Positions 1-8,000 of a DNA stretch of 64,000 nucleotides are shown here, piece by piece. The DNA is from Spiribacter vilamensis (GTDB lineage Bacteria; Pseudomonadota; Gammaproteobacteria; Nitrococcales; Nitrococcaceae). The translations under genes were made by a program, and so were the position numbers. Below the pieces are notes generated by a model that was not told the DNA's origin, did not search any database, and saw only the letters and a program-made list of their open reading frames with translations. Position 1 is the first letter of the stretch. Every line of letters starts with the position of its first letter. The DNA lies in assembly GCF_004217415.1 (NCBI RefSeq), contig NZ_SHLI01000001.1, forward strand, positions 372,001-436,000, written 5' to 3'.

Positions 1-13
1 TGATCCAGATCAA
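1..13. promoter_or_regulatory. FNR/Anr-type box (edge-truncated)
   Basis: The first 13 bases read TGAT-CCAG-ATCAA. This matches the FNR/Anr consensus TTGAT-N4-ATCAA except for the first T, which would lie one base outside the window. It is centred about 104 bp before the TtrB-like start codon. A class II placement (centre at -41.5) would put the transcript start near base 48, and a weak -10-like TATTTG occurs at 35-40. Binding and spacing are inferred. Confidence 0.55.
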
Positions 14-110
14 TGCCGCGTTAAATGCAGCGAATATTTGATTTACGGCAGTTTGTGGCGACCGCTAGGTTGTCCGTGAACATGCTGTCAAATCACATTG
101 GAGTCGTGGC

Positions 111-875
111 ATGGACATTTCGCGCAGGGAATTTCTTGGCAAGGCGGCGTCGGTTACTGCCGGCATTGCCGTAATGCCCCTCTCGGAGGCCGAGGCCGGC
201 CTCAACGATCAGCCACCGCGTCGCGGCGGGGATCCCGGAAAGCGCTATGGCATGGCCATCGACCTGCGACGTTGCATTGGCTGTCAGGCCTGCACGGTCA
301 GCTGTTCGGTCGAAAACCAGCCGCCGGTGGGCCAGTTCCGCACGATCGTTCATCAGTACGAGGTAACGGATAAGGCCACCGAAGAGACAGCGGCCATGAT
401 GCTGCCGCGACTCTGTAACCAGTGCGATAACCCGCCCTGTGTGCCGGTGTGTCCGGTGCAGGCTACCTGGCAGCGCAAGGACGGGATTGTGGTGGTCGAC
501 AGCGATCAGTGTGTTGGCTGTGGTTATTGCGTCCAGGCCTGCCCTTACGACGCCCGTTTCATCAATCACGAGACGCAGGTTGCTGATAAATGCAACTTCT
601 GCGTCCACCGCCTCGAGGCCGGGTTGCTACCCGCATGCGTCGAGAGCTGTGTCGGCGGTGCCCGCATCATCGGCGACCTCAACGACCCCGACAGCCACAT
701 CAACCGCGTCCTCAACGAAAACTACGATGACGTCAAGGTGCTCAAGCCCGAGCTCAACACCCGTCCGCATGTCTTCTACATCGGGATGACGGACGCATTC
801 ATCGAGCAAATCCAGGGCGAAAGTGGTTTGTGGTTTGATTCCGAACACGGTGGTGTCATGGGGGCCACGTCATGA
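111..875 (+). CDS. ttrB: TtrB-like ferredoxin subunit
   Basis: This is a 254-residue iron-sulfur subunit of a tetrathionate-reductase-type complex, expected to pass electrons between the membrane subunit and the molybdenum subunit. The N-terminus carries a Tat-type signal (SRREFLGKAA) ending near AEA. Four cysteine clusters follow: CIGCQACTVSC, CNQCDNPPCVPVC, CVGCGYCVQAC and CNFC with a later CVESC. This is the usual layout for four [4Fe-4S] centres. GGAG lies 7 bases before the ATG. The stop overlaps the next start (ATGA), so it is translationally coupled to the NrfD-type gene. DmsB/PhsB-like subunits look similar; the Ttr assignment rests on the two downstream partners. Confidence 0.8.
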   Translation: MDISRREFLGKAASVTAGIAVMPLSEAEAGLNDQPPRRGGDPGKRYGMAIDLRRCIGCQACTVSCSVENQPPVGQFRTIVHQYEVTDKATEETAAMMLPRLCNQCDNPPCVPVCPVQATWQRKDGIVVVDSDQCVGCGYCVQACPYDARFINHETQVADKCNFCVHRLEAGLLPACVESCVGGARIIGDLNDPDSHINRVLNENYDDVKVLKPELNTRPHVFYIGMTDAFIEQIQGESGLWFDSEHGGVMGATS

Positions 876-1978
876 ACATCGCTGAAATCATCGTCCCGCA
901 GCAGGAGGTCGCCTGGCTGCCCTGGGCCGTTCAGTATTTCTTTCTCGTCGGGATAGCAGCGACCGCGGCCATCGTGGTCGGCATCGGGGAGTTTATCCGG
1001 GGGGGACGCTGGCAGCGTCTGCAGGCGCCGGCCCTTATCGTCGCCGTGTCGACCGGAGTGATTGCGCCCATTGCGCTGCTGGCGGATCTGCATCAGCCCG
1101 GACGCTTCTATCATTTCTATACCGATATAACGCCGTGGTCCTGGATGTCGCTGGGCGCGCTGATCCTGCCGGTGTTTCTGGTCGGCCTCCTCGGCTACTG
1201 GGTGCTTTGGCAGCGGGCCGTTTTCAAAGACGAAGGGGCGCCGCGCTGGCTCTCATTGTGGGCGGCAGGTCGCTGGTCCGGGCGGTCCCTCATGCCATGG
1301 CTGGCCGGCGTCATGCTGATCGGCTCGCTGGGGATCCTGATCTACACCGGCTCCGAGGTAATGATCGTAAAGGCAAGGGCGCTCTGGCACACCGAATGGA
1401 TGATCGTGAATCTGGCCCTGACCGCTTTCATGGCCAGTCTGGCCGCCATCGTTTTTACCCAGGCGCGAATTGTCTCGGCAGCACCCGGTGATCAGCGCTT
1501 CACGCTGCGGCTTCTCGTGCTGGCGTTGATCGGTACGGGTCTCGGCGCTGTTGGCTGGGCGGTGAGTGGCTGGGTGAATGGTTCGGTATCGTTCCAGGAA
1601 TTCCTGCGGCTTGTCGAACAGTTCGCTTACTGGCGAATCGTCCTTGCGCTCTCGGTAGCGGTGGGCGGCGGATTGCTGCTCGCGGCACTGTGGATGTTGC
1701 GCACCCCCCGGGGCGTAGCGCGGTCGTGGTGGCTGGCGCCAGTGGCGCTGCTGGCCGCCTGGTCATTTCGCTGGGCAGTCCTGATGGACGTTCAGACCGT
1801 CCCGAAATACGGGGCAGGGCTCTATCCCTACCAATTGCCGCTGGGCAGCGACGGGTTGCTTGGCATTCTGGGTGTATTCGGTCTCTGGGTCGCGGTGTTA
1901 ATGGTCCTTCCGGGGATCATCGCCAACCGCGGTGCCGTTCACCCGACCCGAACAATGAGTGAGGTGGCTCATGGATAA
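872..1978 (+). CDS. ttrC: TtrC-like NrfD-family quinol-interacting membrane subunit
   Basis: This 368-residue polytopic protein of the NrfD/PsrC family would anchor the complex and exchange electrons with the quinone pool. I count about nine hydrophobic segments. The first contains the motif WLPWAVQYFFLVGIAA, which I recognise as characteristic of tetrathionate reductase TtrC. The gene overlaps ttrB by 4 bases and ttrA by 8 bases, so the three form a B-C-A operon. It has no haem or Fe-S motifs, as expected for NrfD proteins. The direction of electron flow (quinol to acceptor, or the reverse) cannot be read from sequence. Confidence 0.8.
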   Translation: MNIAEIIVPQQEVAWLPWAVQYFFLVGIAATAAIVVGIGEFIRGGRWQRLQAPALIVAVSTGVIAPIALLADLHQPGRFYHFYTDITPWSWMSLGALILPVFLVGLLGYWVLWQRAVFKDEGAPRWLSLWAAGRWSGRSLMPWLAGVMLIGSLGILIYTGSEVMIVKARALWHTEWMIVNLALTAFMASLAAIVFTQARIVSAAPGDQRFTLRLLVLALIGTGLGAVGWAVSGWVNGSVSFQEFLRLVEQFAYWRIVLALSVAVGGGLLLAALWMLRTPRGVARSWWLAPVALLAAWSFRWAVLMDVQTVPKYGAGLYPYQLPLGSDGLLGILGVFGLWVAVLMVLPGIIANRGAVHPTRTMSEVAHG

Positions 1979-4900
1979 AAAACGTCGCAACCTTCTGAAG
2001 GGAGGCGTGGCAGCCGGCGGGCTCGGCGTATTTGGCGCGGGCTACATGGGGCCGGTCAAAAAGGCGACCGAGGGGCTGCTCAGCGGCAGCGCCGGCGAGC
2101 CGACGATCGACCGGATCACTGGCAACGCGTTGACACCGGAATTCCGCATCGATGCCGATACCGGCAAGCTGACACCGGCAGACGGACAGGTCGTGAGTCT
2201 GACCCAGTGCCTGGGCTGCTGGACCCAGTGCGGCATCCGTGCCCGGGTGGACACCGTGAATAATCGCGTCCTGCGGATCGCGGGCAATCCCTACCATCCG
2301 CTGTCGCATGAAAACCCGCGCCCCTATGCCGACTCGGTGCGCGCCGCTTACACGGACCTAGGTGGTGATAAGGGAATCGAGGGTCGCTCCGCCGCCTGCG
2401 CTCGGGGAGCGGCCATGCTGGAGCTGCTCGACAACCCGCAGCGCATCACTCAGCCGATGAAACGTGTTGGCCCACGGGGTGCGGGCGAGTGGCAGACCAT
2501 CAGCTTCGAGCAGTTGATCGAAGAGGTCACCGAGGGTGGGGACCTGTTCGGCGAGGGCGCCGTCGAGGGACTGCGTGCCATCCATGACACGGAAACGCTC
2601 ATGGACCCCGACAATCCGGAGTATGGCCCGATTGCCAATCGGCTCCTGGTGACCGACGCCGGACCGGATGGCCGGCGAGACCTCGTCACGCGCTTTACCT
2701 TCAATGCCTTCGGGACACGTAATTTCGGTCATCACGGCTCTTACTGCGGGCTCGGCTATCGCGTCGGCTCGGGCGCACTGTTCGATGACATGAAGGGGTT
2801 CGCTCATGCCAAGCCGGACTGGGATCACGCCCGGTTCATCATCTTCATGGGCACGGCGCCGGCGCATGCCGGTAACCCGTACAAGCAGCAGGGGCGTCAG
2901 CTGGCAACAGCCCGCACCGACCGCAAATTCGAATACGTGGTGGTCACCCCCTCGCTGCCCAACTCATCGAGCCTGGCGACCCGGTCCAACAACAACTGGG
3001 TGCCGATCAACCCGGCCGGTGACTCGGCAATGGCCATGGCCATGATCCGCTGGATCATCGATAACGAGCGCTATGATCACCAGTACCTGGTTCAGCCCGG
3101 CCCGGCGGCACAGAAAGCCGCCGGCGAGCCCAGCTGGAGCAATGCCACTCATCTTGTGGTGACGACAGAGGACCATGAGCTGACCGGGCGTATCCTGCGT
3201 GGCCGTGATCTGGGCTGGGCGGATAATGCCGACGACTCGGTGGTGGTCGATGCCGACGGGGGTTCCTGGATGGCGCACACGGCACCGCGGCCCGCAACGC
3301 TGTTCGTTAGCCGCGAGGTAACGTTGGCCGACGGGAGCGTCGTGACGGTTAAATCCGCCATGCAGCGGTTGACGGAAGAGGCGCGGCGTTTGTCCCTCGC
3401 GGAATACAGCGCGGAGTCAGGCGTTCCGGAGGCAACAATCGAGGCGCTGGCACGCAAGTTCACGAGTCACGGCAAAAGGGCGGTTATCAACACCCATGGC
3501 GGCGTGATGAACGGCAGTGCCTTTTATACCGCGTACGCGATCATCATGCTCAATGCGCTGGTCGGTAACCTCAACGCCCCCGGCGGGACTTACGTCAAAG
3601 GTCAGCCGTTTACCGATACCGGCGCCGGAAAGCGCTACGACATGGCCAACTTCCCGGGCAAGGTCGGTCCGCAGGGGATTTTCCTCTCCCGCAGCCGCAC
3701 CACGTACGAGGCGAGCAGTGAGTACCGTCGCAAGGTGAACGCCGGGCGCAACCCCTATCCCGCGAAGGCCCCGTGGTATCCGGTCTCGCCGCCGCTTTTC
3801 ACCGAGCATCTGTGCTCGGCGCTCGAGGGTTATCCCTATCAGGCGAAAGTCTGGATTAACCATATGGGTAACCCGATTTACGGTCAGGCGGGGCTACGCA
3901 AGGCGATCGATCAACGCCTCAAGGATCCCTCCCGTATCGGCCTGATCATCGGCATTGAGCCATTCATTAACGAGACCAACGCCTACGCCGATTATCTGGT
4001 GCCGGACGTGTTGACCTACGAAGGATGGGGGTTTTCCACGGCCTGGGCGGGGGTTAAACAGCGTATGACCAGTGCGCGCTGGCCGATCGTCAAGCCACGG
4101 GTGGGTGAGACCCCTGACGGCGAGCCACTGAGCATGGAGGCCTTCCTGATCGCGGTGTCGAAGCGGTTGGGCCTGCCCGGCTTCGGTGACAATGCCATCC
4201 CCGATACGGAGGGTAATCTCCACCCGCTCAACAGTGCTGCCGACTGGTACCTGCGCGGTGCGGCCAACGTGGCCTGGGACGATGGAGTCGTTCCCGCAGC
4301 CGATGAAGACGATTTGCGCCTGACGGGTGTCGAGCGCATTTCCGGGACACTTCAGTCACATCTCAAACCCGAGGAATGGCGGCGAGTGGCCTATGTTTAC
4401 TGTCGCGGCGGACGCTTTGGTGAAACGCCGGCAAAGGACGCAGGGCCCATTACGCTCTGGGATCGGCCGGTAACGCTCTGGAACGAGAAGGTCGGTAGCG
4501 AACGCCATTCAATGAGTGGCGCATACTTCACGGGTTGTCCTACGTTTCATCCGCCGCGATTTGCCGATGGCTCGCGCGTCGAGCAGCACTATCCACTGGA
4601 TCAGTGGCCGCTTCGCCTGACCTCTTACAAGTCGCATCTGCAAAGCCCGCATTCGATAGCTGCCTCGCGGCTTCGTCAGATTCACCCCTTTAACCCGGTA
4701 GGGATCAACACGGGGGACGCCCACGCGGTCGGTATCGAGACAGGTGATCGGGTGCGCGTGATTACGCCCGGCGGGTCAGTCGAAGGCGTTGCGATGCTGC
4801 GTGATGGCGTCAAGCGCGGTGCCGTCGCGATCGAGCATGGTTTCGGCCATCGCGAGTTGGGTGCCCGTACCCATACCATCGACGGGACGGCCCTGCCCGG

Positions 4901-5045
4901 TGACGAGGAAATCGGGGCTGGCGTCAATCTGAATGATCTGGGGCTGGTTGATCCCACGCACAGTTCCGGCAATGCCTGGGTGGACTGGGTGAGCGGGGCA
5001 TCGGTACGCCAGGCACTACCCGCACGAATCGAGCGGGTAACCTGA
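1971..5045 (+). CDS. ttrA: TtrA-like molybdopterin catalytic subunit
   Basis: This 1024-residue member of the DMSO-reductase superfamily is close to the length of Salmonella TtrA. The chosen ATG at 1971 gives MDKKRRNLLKGG, a Tat signal; an in-frame upstream start would only add four residues. A proximal [4Fe-4S] site is formed by C80, C83, C87 and C143. The probable molybdenum ligand is C259 in HHGSYCG, consistent with the TtrA/SrdA/ArrA branch. The motif CLGCWTQCGIR is typical of TtrA. The likely reaction is periplasmic reduction of tetrathionate. Related oxyanions such as selenate, or oxidation of a reduced sulfur compound, cannot be excluded. No ttrRS two-component pair is visible here. 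Confidence 0.75.
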   Translation: MDKKRRNLLKGGVAAGGLGVFGAGYMGPVKKATEGLLSGSAGEPTIDRITGNALTPEFRIDADTGKLTPADGQVVSLTQCLGCWTQCGIRARVDTVNNRVLRIAGNPYHPLSHENPRPYADSVRAAYTDLGGDKGIEGRSAACARGAAMLELLDNPQRITQPMKRVGPRGAGEWQTISFEQLIEEVTEGGDLFGEGAVEGLRAIHDTETLMDPDNPEYGPIANRLLVTDAGPDGRRDLVTRFTFNAFGTRNFGHHGSYCGLGYRVGSGALFDDMKGFAHAKPDWDHARFIIFMGTAPAHAGNPYKQQGRQLATARTDRKFEYVVVTPSLPNSSSLATRSNNNWVPINPAGDSAMAMAMIRWIIDNERYDHQYLVQPGPAAQKAAGEPSWSNATHLVVTTEDHELTGRILRGRDLGWADNADDSVVVDADGGSWMAHTAPRPATLFVSREVTLADGSVVTVKSAMQRLTEEARRLSLAEYSAESGVPEATIEALARKFTSHGKRAVINTHGGVMNGSAFYTAYAIIMLNALVGNLNAPGGTYVKGQPFTDTGAGKRYDMANFPGKVGPQGIFLSRSRTTYEASSEYRRKVNAGRNPYPAKAPWYPVSPPLFTEHLCSALEGYPYQAKVWINHMGNPIYGQAGLRKAIDQRLKDPSRIGLIIGIEPFINETNAYADYLVPDVLTYEGWGFSTAWAGVKQRMTSARWPIVKPRVGETPDGEPLSMEAFLIAVSKRLGLPGFGDNAIPDTEGNLHPLNSAADWYLRGAANVAWDDGVVPAADEDDLRLTGVERISGTLQSHLKPEEWRRVAYVYCRGGRFGETPAKDAGPITLWDRPVTLWNEKVGSERHSMSGAYFTGCPTFHPPRFADGSRVEQHYPLDQWPLRLTSYKSHLQSPHSIAASRLRQIHPFNPVGINTGDAHAVGIETGDRVRVITPGGSVEGVAMLRDGVKRGAVAIEHGFGHRELGARTHTIDGTALPGDEEIGAGVNLNDLGLVDPTHSSGNAWVDWVSGASVRQALPARIERVT

Positions 5046-5060
5046 GCGACAAATCGGGAT

Positions 5061-5135
5061 TGGTGGGCGGTGCTGGGATCGAACCAGCGACCCCTGCCGT
5101 GTGAAGGCAGTGCTCTCCCGCTGAGCTAACCGCCC
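5061..5135 (-). tRNA. tRNA-Val (CAC)
   Basis: This is a full cloverleaf on the minus strand. The acceptor stem GGGCGGT pairs with ACCGCCC, the discriminator is A, and the CCA is encoded. The anticodon loop TTCACAC is closed by the stem CTGCC/GGCAG and gives anticodon CAC. The T arm reads GGTTCGATCCC. A TTGACA-N17-TAGACT promoter lies just upstream on the same strand. Confidence 0.95.
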
Positions 5136-5146
5136 AATAATCCGAA

Positions 5147-5175
5147 AGTCTAGGAATCGGTGACACTTCTGTCAA
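5147..5175 (-). promoter_or_regulatory. Sigma-70 promoter of tRNA-Val
   Basis: On the minus strand TTGACA (5170-5175) and TAGACT (5147-5152) are separated by exactly 17 bases. The predicted start is near 5140, five bases before the mature tRNA-Val 5' end. The -35 box lies inside one arm of the 16-bp palindrome at 5171-5186. The same two hexamers with the same spacing precede tRNA-Ala. Confidence 0.75.
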
Positions 5176-5186
5176 TCGCGATTGAC
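5171..5186. repeat. Perfect 16-bp palindrome with a third half-site at 5208-5215
   Basis: GTCAATCGCGATTGAC is its own reverse complement. The half-site GTCAATCG recurs at 5208-5215, also giving an inverted repeat with CGATTGAC at 5179-5186. The cluster sits between divergent tRNA-Val and gltX and overlaps the tRNA-Val -35 element, so it could be an operator for either gene. No known regulator is assigned. Confidence 0.5.
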
Positions 5187-5250
5187 GGCGGCTGGCGGTC
5201 TGCCCCCGTCAATCGCTAGACTATAAGGACGATTCACAACGAAGGCCGAT

Positions 5251-6669
5251 ATGTCCGTCACGACGCGTTTTGCCCCCAGTCCCACCGGTTATCTCCACAT
5301 CGGCGGTGCCCGCACAGCACTGTTCTGCTGGCTCTATGCCCGGCGACATGGTGGCCGTTTCGTCCTGCGAGTGGAGGACACCGACCGGGAGCGCTCAACG
5401 CCGGAGGCGATTAACGCCATCCTCGAGGGCATGAGCTGGCTCGGGATCGACTACGACGAAGGGCCGCTCTACCAGACCGAGCGCTTCGATCGCTACCGGG
5501 CCATGCTCAATCGGATGCTCGAAGAGGGCACGGCTTACCACTGCTACTGCTCGAAGGAAAGACTCGACAACCTCCGCGCCGATCAGCAGGCGCGCAAGGT
5601 CAAACCGCGCTACGACGGCCGATGCCGGTGCCTGACCGAGCGTCCGGCGGATGCCGTGGGTGACCCGGTCGTGCGTTTCCGTCAGCCCCACGAGGGGCAC
5701 ACCGTCGTCGACGATCAGGTGAAGGGGCGGGTCGTTTTCGACAACGCCGAGCTCGACGATCTCATTATTGCGCGCTCCGACGGGTCACCCACCTATAACT
5801 TCGTGGTGGTGGTGGATGATATGGACATGGGGATTAGCCATGTCATTCGCGGTGATGATCACCTCAATAACAGCGCGCGCCAAGTCAACATCCTCAAGGC
5901 ACTGGGTGCCGAGCCACCGGTTTACGCGCATGTGCCGATGATCCTCGATGCCGAGGGCAAGAAGCTCTCGAAGCGCACCGGGGCCGCCGGTGTCATGGAG
6001 TATCGGGATGCGGGCTACCTGCCGGAGGCGGTGATCAATTACCTGGTCCGGCTCGGCTGGGCGCACGGCGATCAGGAGGTCTTTACTCTCGATGAGCTGA
6101 TCGAGTATTTCGACATCGCCGACATCAACCACTCGGCGTCCAGTCTCAACCCGTCGAAACTGGACTGGCTCAACCAGCACTACATGAAAGCACTACCGCC
6201 TGCGCACGTTGCGCGGCATCTGGCCTGGCATCTGGGGGCGCTGGGGATCGACCCGGGTGCGGCCGGTGCACCGAGCATCGAGGCGGTGGTCTCCGCCCAG
6301 GCAGAGCGCAGCAAGACACTGGTGGAGATGGCGAAGAACAGCCGGTTTTTCTATCAAGCGCCTGAGGACTTTGATGAGAAGGCCGCCCAAAAGCATCTGC
6401 TTAACGCTGCTGAGGTCCTCGATGCGCTCTCGCGCGCCCTGGCGGCGGTAGAGGTCTGGCAGGCGGATGCTGTACATCAGGCGGTCGTCGGTGTGGCCGA
6501 AGAGCATGATCTGAAAATGGGCAAAGTGGCCCAGCCGTTGCGGGTGGCGGTCTCCGGCGGGCCGGTATCGCCGCCGATTGATATCACCCTGGAGTTGCTC
6601 GGGCGTGAGTCCGTCCTGCATCGCCTCGACACGGCAAGCGAGTGGGTGCGTGCCCGTTCGGACGCCTGA
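5251..6669 (+). CDS. gltX: Glutamyl-tRNA synthetase
   Basis: This 472-residue class I synthetase charges tRNA-Glu with glutamate in the cytoplasm. The HIGH-type motif is LHIGG near residues 15-19, and the KMSKS-type motif is KLSKR near 238-242. Two Cys-x-Cys pairs, in YHCYCSK and GRCRCLTE, match the zinc-binding insertion of the E. coli-type enzyme. The TATAAG at 5222-5227 could be its -10 element, but no good -35 is visible. tRNA-Glu, its substrate, is encoded directly downstream after tRNA-Ala. Confidence 0.97.
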   Translation: MSVTTRFAPSPTGYLHIGGARTALFCWLYARRHGGRFVLRVEDTDRERSTPEAINAILEGMSWLGIDYDEGPLYQTERFDRYRAMLNRMLEEGTAYHCYCSKERLDNLRADQQARKVKPRYDGRCRCLTERPADAVGDPVVRFRQPHEGHTVVDDQVKGRVVFDNAELDDLIIARSDGSPTYNFVVVVDDMDMGISHVIRGDDHLNNSARQVNILKALGAEPPVYAHVPMILDAEGKKLSKRTGAAGVMEYRDAGYLPEAVINYLVRLGWAHGDQEVFTLDELIEYFDIADINHSASSLNPSKLDWLNQHYMKALPPAHVARHLAWHLGALGIDPGAAGAPSIEAVVSAQAERSKTLVEMAKNSRFFYQAPEDFDEKAAQKHLLNAAEVLDALSRALAAVEVWQADAVHQAVVGVAEEHDLKMGKVAQPLRVAVSGGPVSPPIDITLELLGRESVLHRLDTASEWVRARSDA

Positions 6670-6697
6670 GGCGCGGCGCCGAATTCCCGTGTCTGTA

Positions 6698-6726
6698 TTG
6701 ACAGCGGGGCCGTCTGTTTCTAGACT
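6698..6726 (+). promoter_or_regulatory. Sigma-70 promoter of the tRNA-Ala/tRNA-Glu unit
   Basis: TTGACA (6698-6703) and TAGACT (6721-6726) are separated by 17 bases. The predicted start near 6733 lies about 12 bases before tRNA-Ala. The two hexamers and spacing are identical to those of the tRNA-Val promoter 1.5 kb away. Confidence 0.75.
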
Positions 6727-6744
6727 TCACGCTGTTGGATTAAG

Positions 6745-6820
6745 GGGGCCATAGCTCAGCCGGGAGAGCGCCTGCATGGCATGCAGGAGGTCGGCGGTTC
6801 GATCCCGCCTGGCTCCACCA
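6745..6820 (+). tRNA. tRNA-Ala (GGC)
   Basis: The acceptor stem GGGGCCA pairs with TGGCTCC and contains the G3-U70 wobble that identifies alanine tRNAs. The anticodon loop ATGGCAT, closed by CCTGC/GCAGG, gives anticodon GGC. The CCA is encoded. It is probably co-transcribed with tRNA-Glu, which begins five bases later. Confidence 0.96.
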
Positions 6821-6825
6821 TCATT

Positions 6826-6902
6826 GTCCCCATCGTCTAGACGGCCTAGGACACCACCCTTTCAAGGTGGTAACACGGGTTCGAATCCCGTTGGGGACGC
6901 CA
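6826..6902 (+). tRNA. tRNA-Glu (TTC)
   Basis: The acceptor stem GTCCCCA pairs with TGGGGAC. The anticodon loop CTTTCAA, closed by CCACC/GGTGG, gives anticodon TTC. The T arm GGGTTCGAATCCC and an encoded GCCA end complete the cloverleaf. It lies downstream of gltX, whose product charges it. Confidence 0.96.
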
Positions 6903-7104
6903 TTTCCTGCCTGTACCTATTCGAGTCGCCGGATTCCCCGGAATAATCCAGCCTCTTCCTCAGCGTTGTCCCGACGCCTATCCCTCTGCGCTTCATAAGT
7001 CCTGGGCACAACTCGCGTATTCGTTCGCTCCCCACGCTTGATAAAAGCGTTCCGGTGAGATCCACTGGAGTTACGCCTGAAAATAAATAAAGGGGAGAGG
7101 AATA

Positions 7105-7437
7105 ATGAGCCCGAAAAGTTACATCATTGCCGGTCTGTTTGGGCTGGGCCTGCTCGTTCCCGGGCTATCGGCCGCTGCGGATATCCAGGCCGGCGAGGCA
7201 CTCTCAACGTCGTGCGCCGCCTGCCACGGTAGTAATGGCATTGCTCAAATACAGGGCTATCCGAACCTCGCGGGTCAGAACGAGCAGTATCTCGTGTCAT
7301 CGCTGAAAGCCTACCGGGGCAAGCAGCGCCGCGGTGGTCAGGCACTGGTCATGCAGGGCCAGGCGACCGGGTTGAGCGACGACGACATCGTCAACCTGGC
7401 GGCCTTTTATGCCGGTCTGCCGGCAGCTGGCGAATAA
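7105..7437 (+). CDS. Periplasmic monoheme cytochrome c (class I)
   Basis: This 110-residue secreted cytochrome has a signal peptide ending near AAA/D26 and one haem motif, C37-A-A-C40-H41. M83 in LVMQGQ is the likely distal ligand. A purine-rich Shine-Dalgarno (AGGGGAGAGG) precedes the ATG. It is first in a tight run with aioB (16 bp) and aioA (13 bp), so it is the obvious electron acceptor for arsenite oxidase. In many arsenite oxidizers the cytochrome gene follows aioBA; here it leads. The 202-bp gap upstream (6903-7104) has no clear sigma-54 promoter, although AioR systems elsewhere use one. Confidence 0.85.
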   Translation: MSPKSYIIAGLFGLGLLVPGLSAAADIQAGEALSTSCAACHGSNGIAQIQGYPNLAGQNEQYLVSSLKAYRGKQRRGGQALVMQGQATGLSDDDIVNLAAFYAGLPAAGE

Positions 7438-7453
7438 TGATGAGGAGAGTGTG

Positions 7454-7987
7454 ATGAAACTTTCAAGAAGACGGTTCCTTGCCTTTACTGGCACGACCGC
7501 CGCCAGTGCCGCCACTCTGGGCGACAGTCTATTGTTCAACCCGGCCCGCGCCGCGGAGAGCAGCCAGCAGCCCGGCAAAGTCAATCTGGATTACCCCACG
7601 ATCCCTGTCGGCAAGGCCGGCGACCTGAGAGTCGGACAGGCGGTGTCATTCACCTATCCGGATTCCTCGTCACCCTGCAATCTGATCAAAACCGGTCGCG
7701 AGACCCGGGGAGGTGTAGGCCCTGACAGTGACATCGTGGCCTACAGCATCCTGTGCACACACATGGGCTGCCCGGTGGTTTACTCCGCCGAGGAACGGAC
7801 GTTCAAGTGTCCCTGCCATTTCAGCGTGTTCGACTCCGAGCTCAATGGGCAAATGGTGTCTGGCCAGGCAACGGAAAGCCTGCCCCGGATTTTGCTGAGC
7901 TACCGGGCTTCGGATGATTCCATTGAGGCGGTTGGCGTGGAGGGCCTGATCTACGGCCGCCAGGCCAACATTCTGCCGAGCGCCTGA
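7454..7987 (+). CDS. aioB: Arsenite oxidase Rieske subunit
   Basis: This 177-residue protein carries a Tat signal ([10 protein letters not shown], cleavage near ARA) and a Rieske [2Fe-2S] domain. The cluster ligands are C101, H103, C119 and H122. C106 and C121 sit at the positions that form the Rieske disulfide in some AioB proteins and are absent in the Alcaligenes faecalis protein. The C-terminal VEGLIYGR matches AioB. The ATG at 7454 is preferred over the longer in-frame ORF because it starts the Tat signal. AioB usually carries AioA through the Tat system as a complex, which fits AioA lacking its own signal. Confidence 0.9.
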   Translation: MKLSRRRFLAFTGTTAASAATLGDSLLFNPARAAESSQQPGKVNLDYPTIPVGKAGDLRVGQAVSFTYPDSSSPCNLIKTGRETRGGVGPDSDIVAYSILCTHMGCPVVYSAEERTFKCPCHFSVFDSELNGQMVSGQATESLPRILLSYRASDDSIEAVGVEGLIYGRQANILPSA

Positions 7988-8000
7988 GGAGGGACGCATC

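Noticed and set aside
6990-7030. A possible sigma-54 promoter before the cytochrome c-aioBA genes (around CTGGGCACAACTCGCG)
   Set aside because: The GG and GC elements are nine bases apart instead of ten, and the TTGC box is poor, so I do not claim it.
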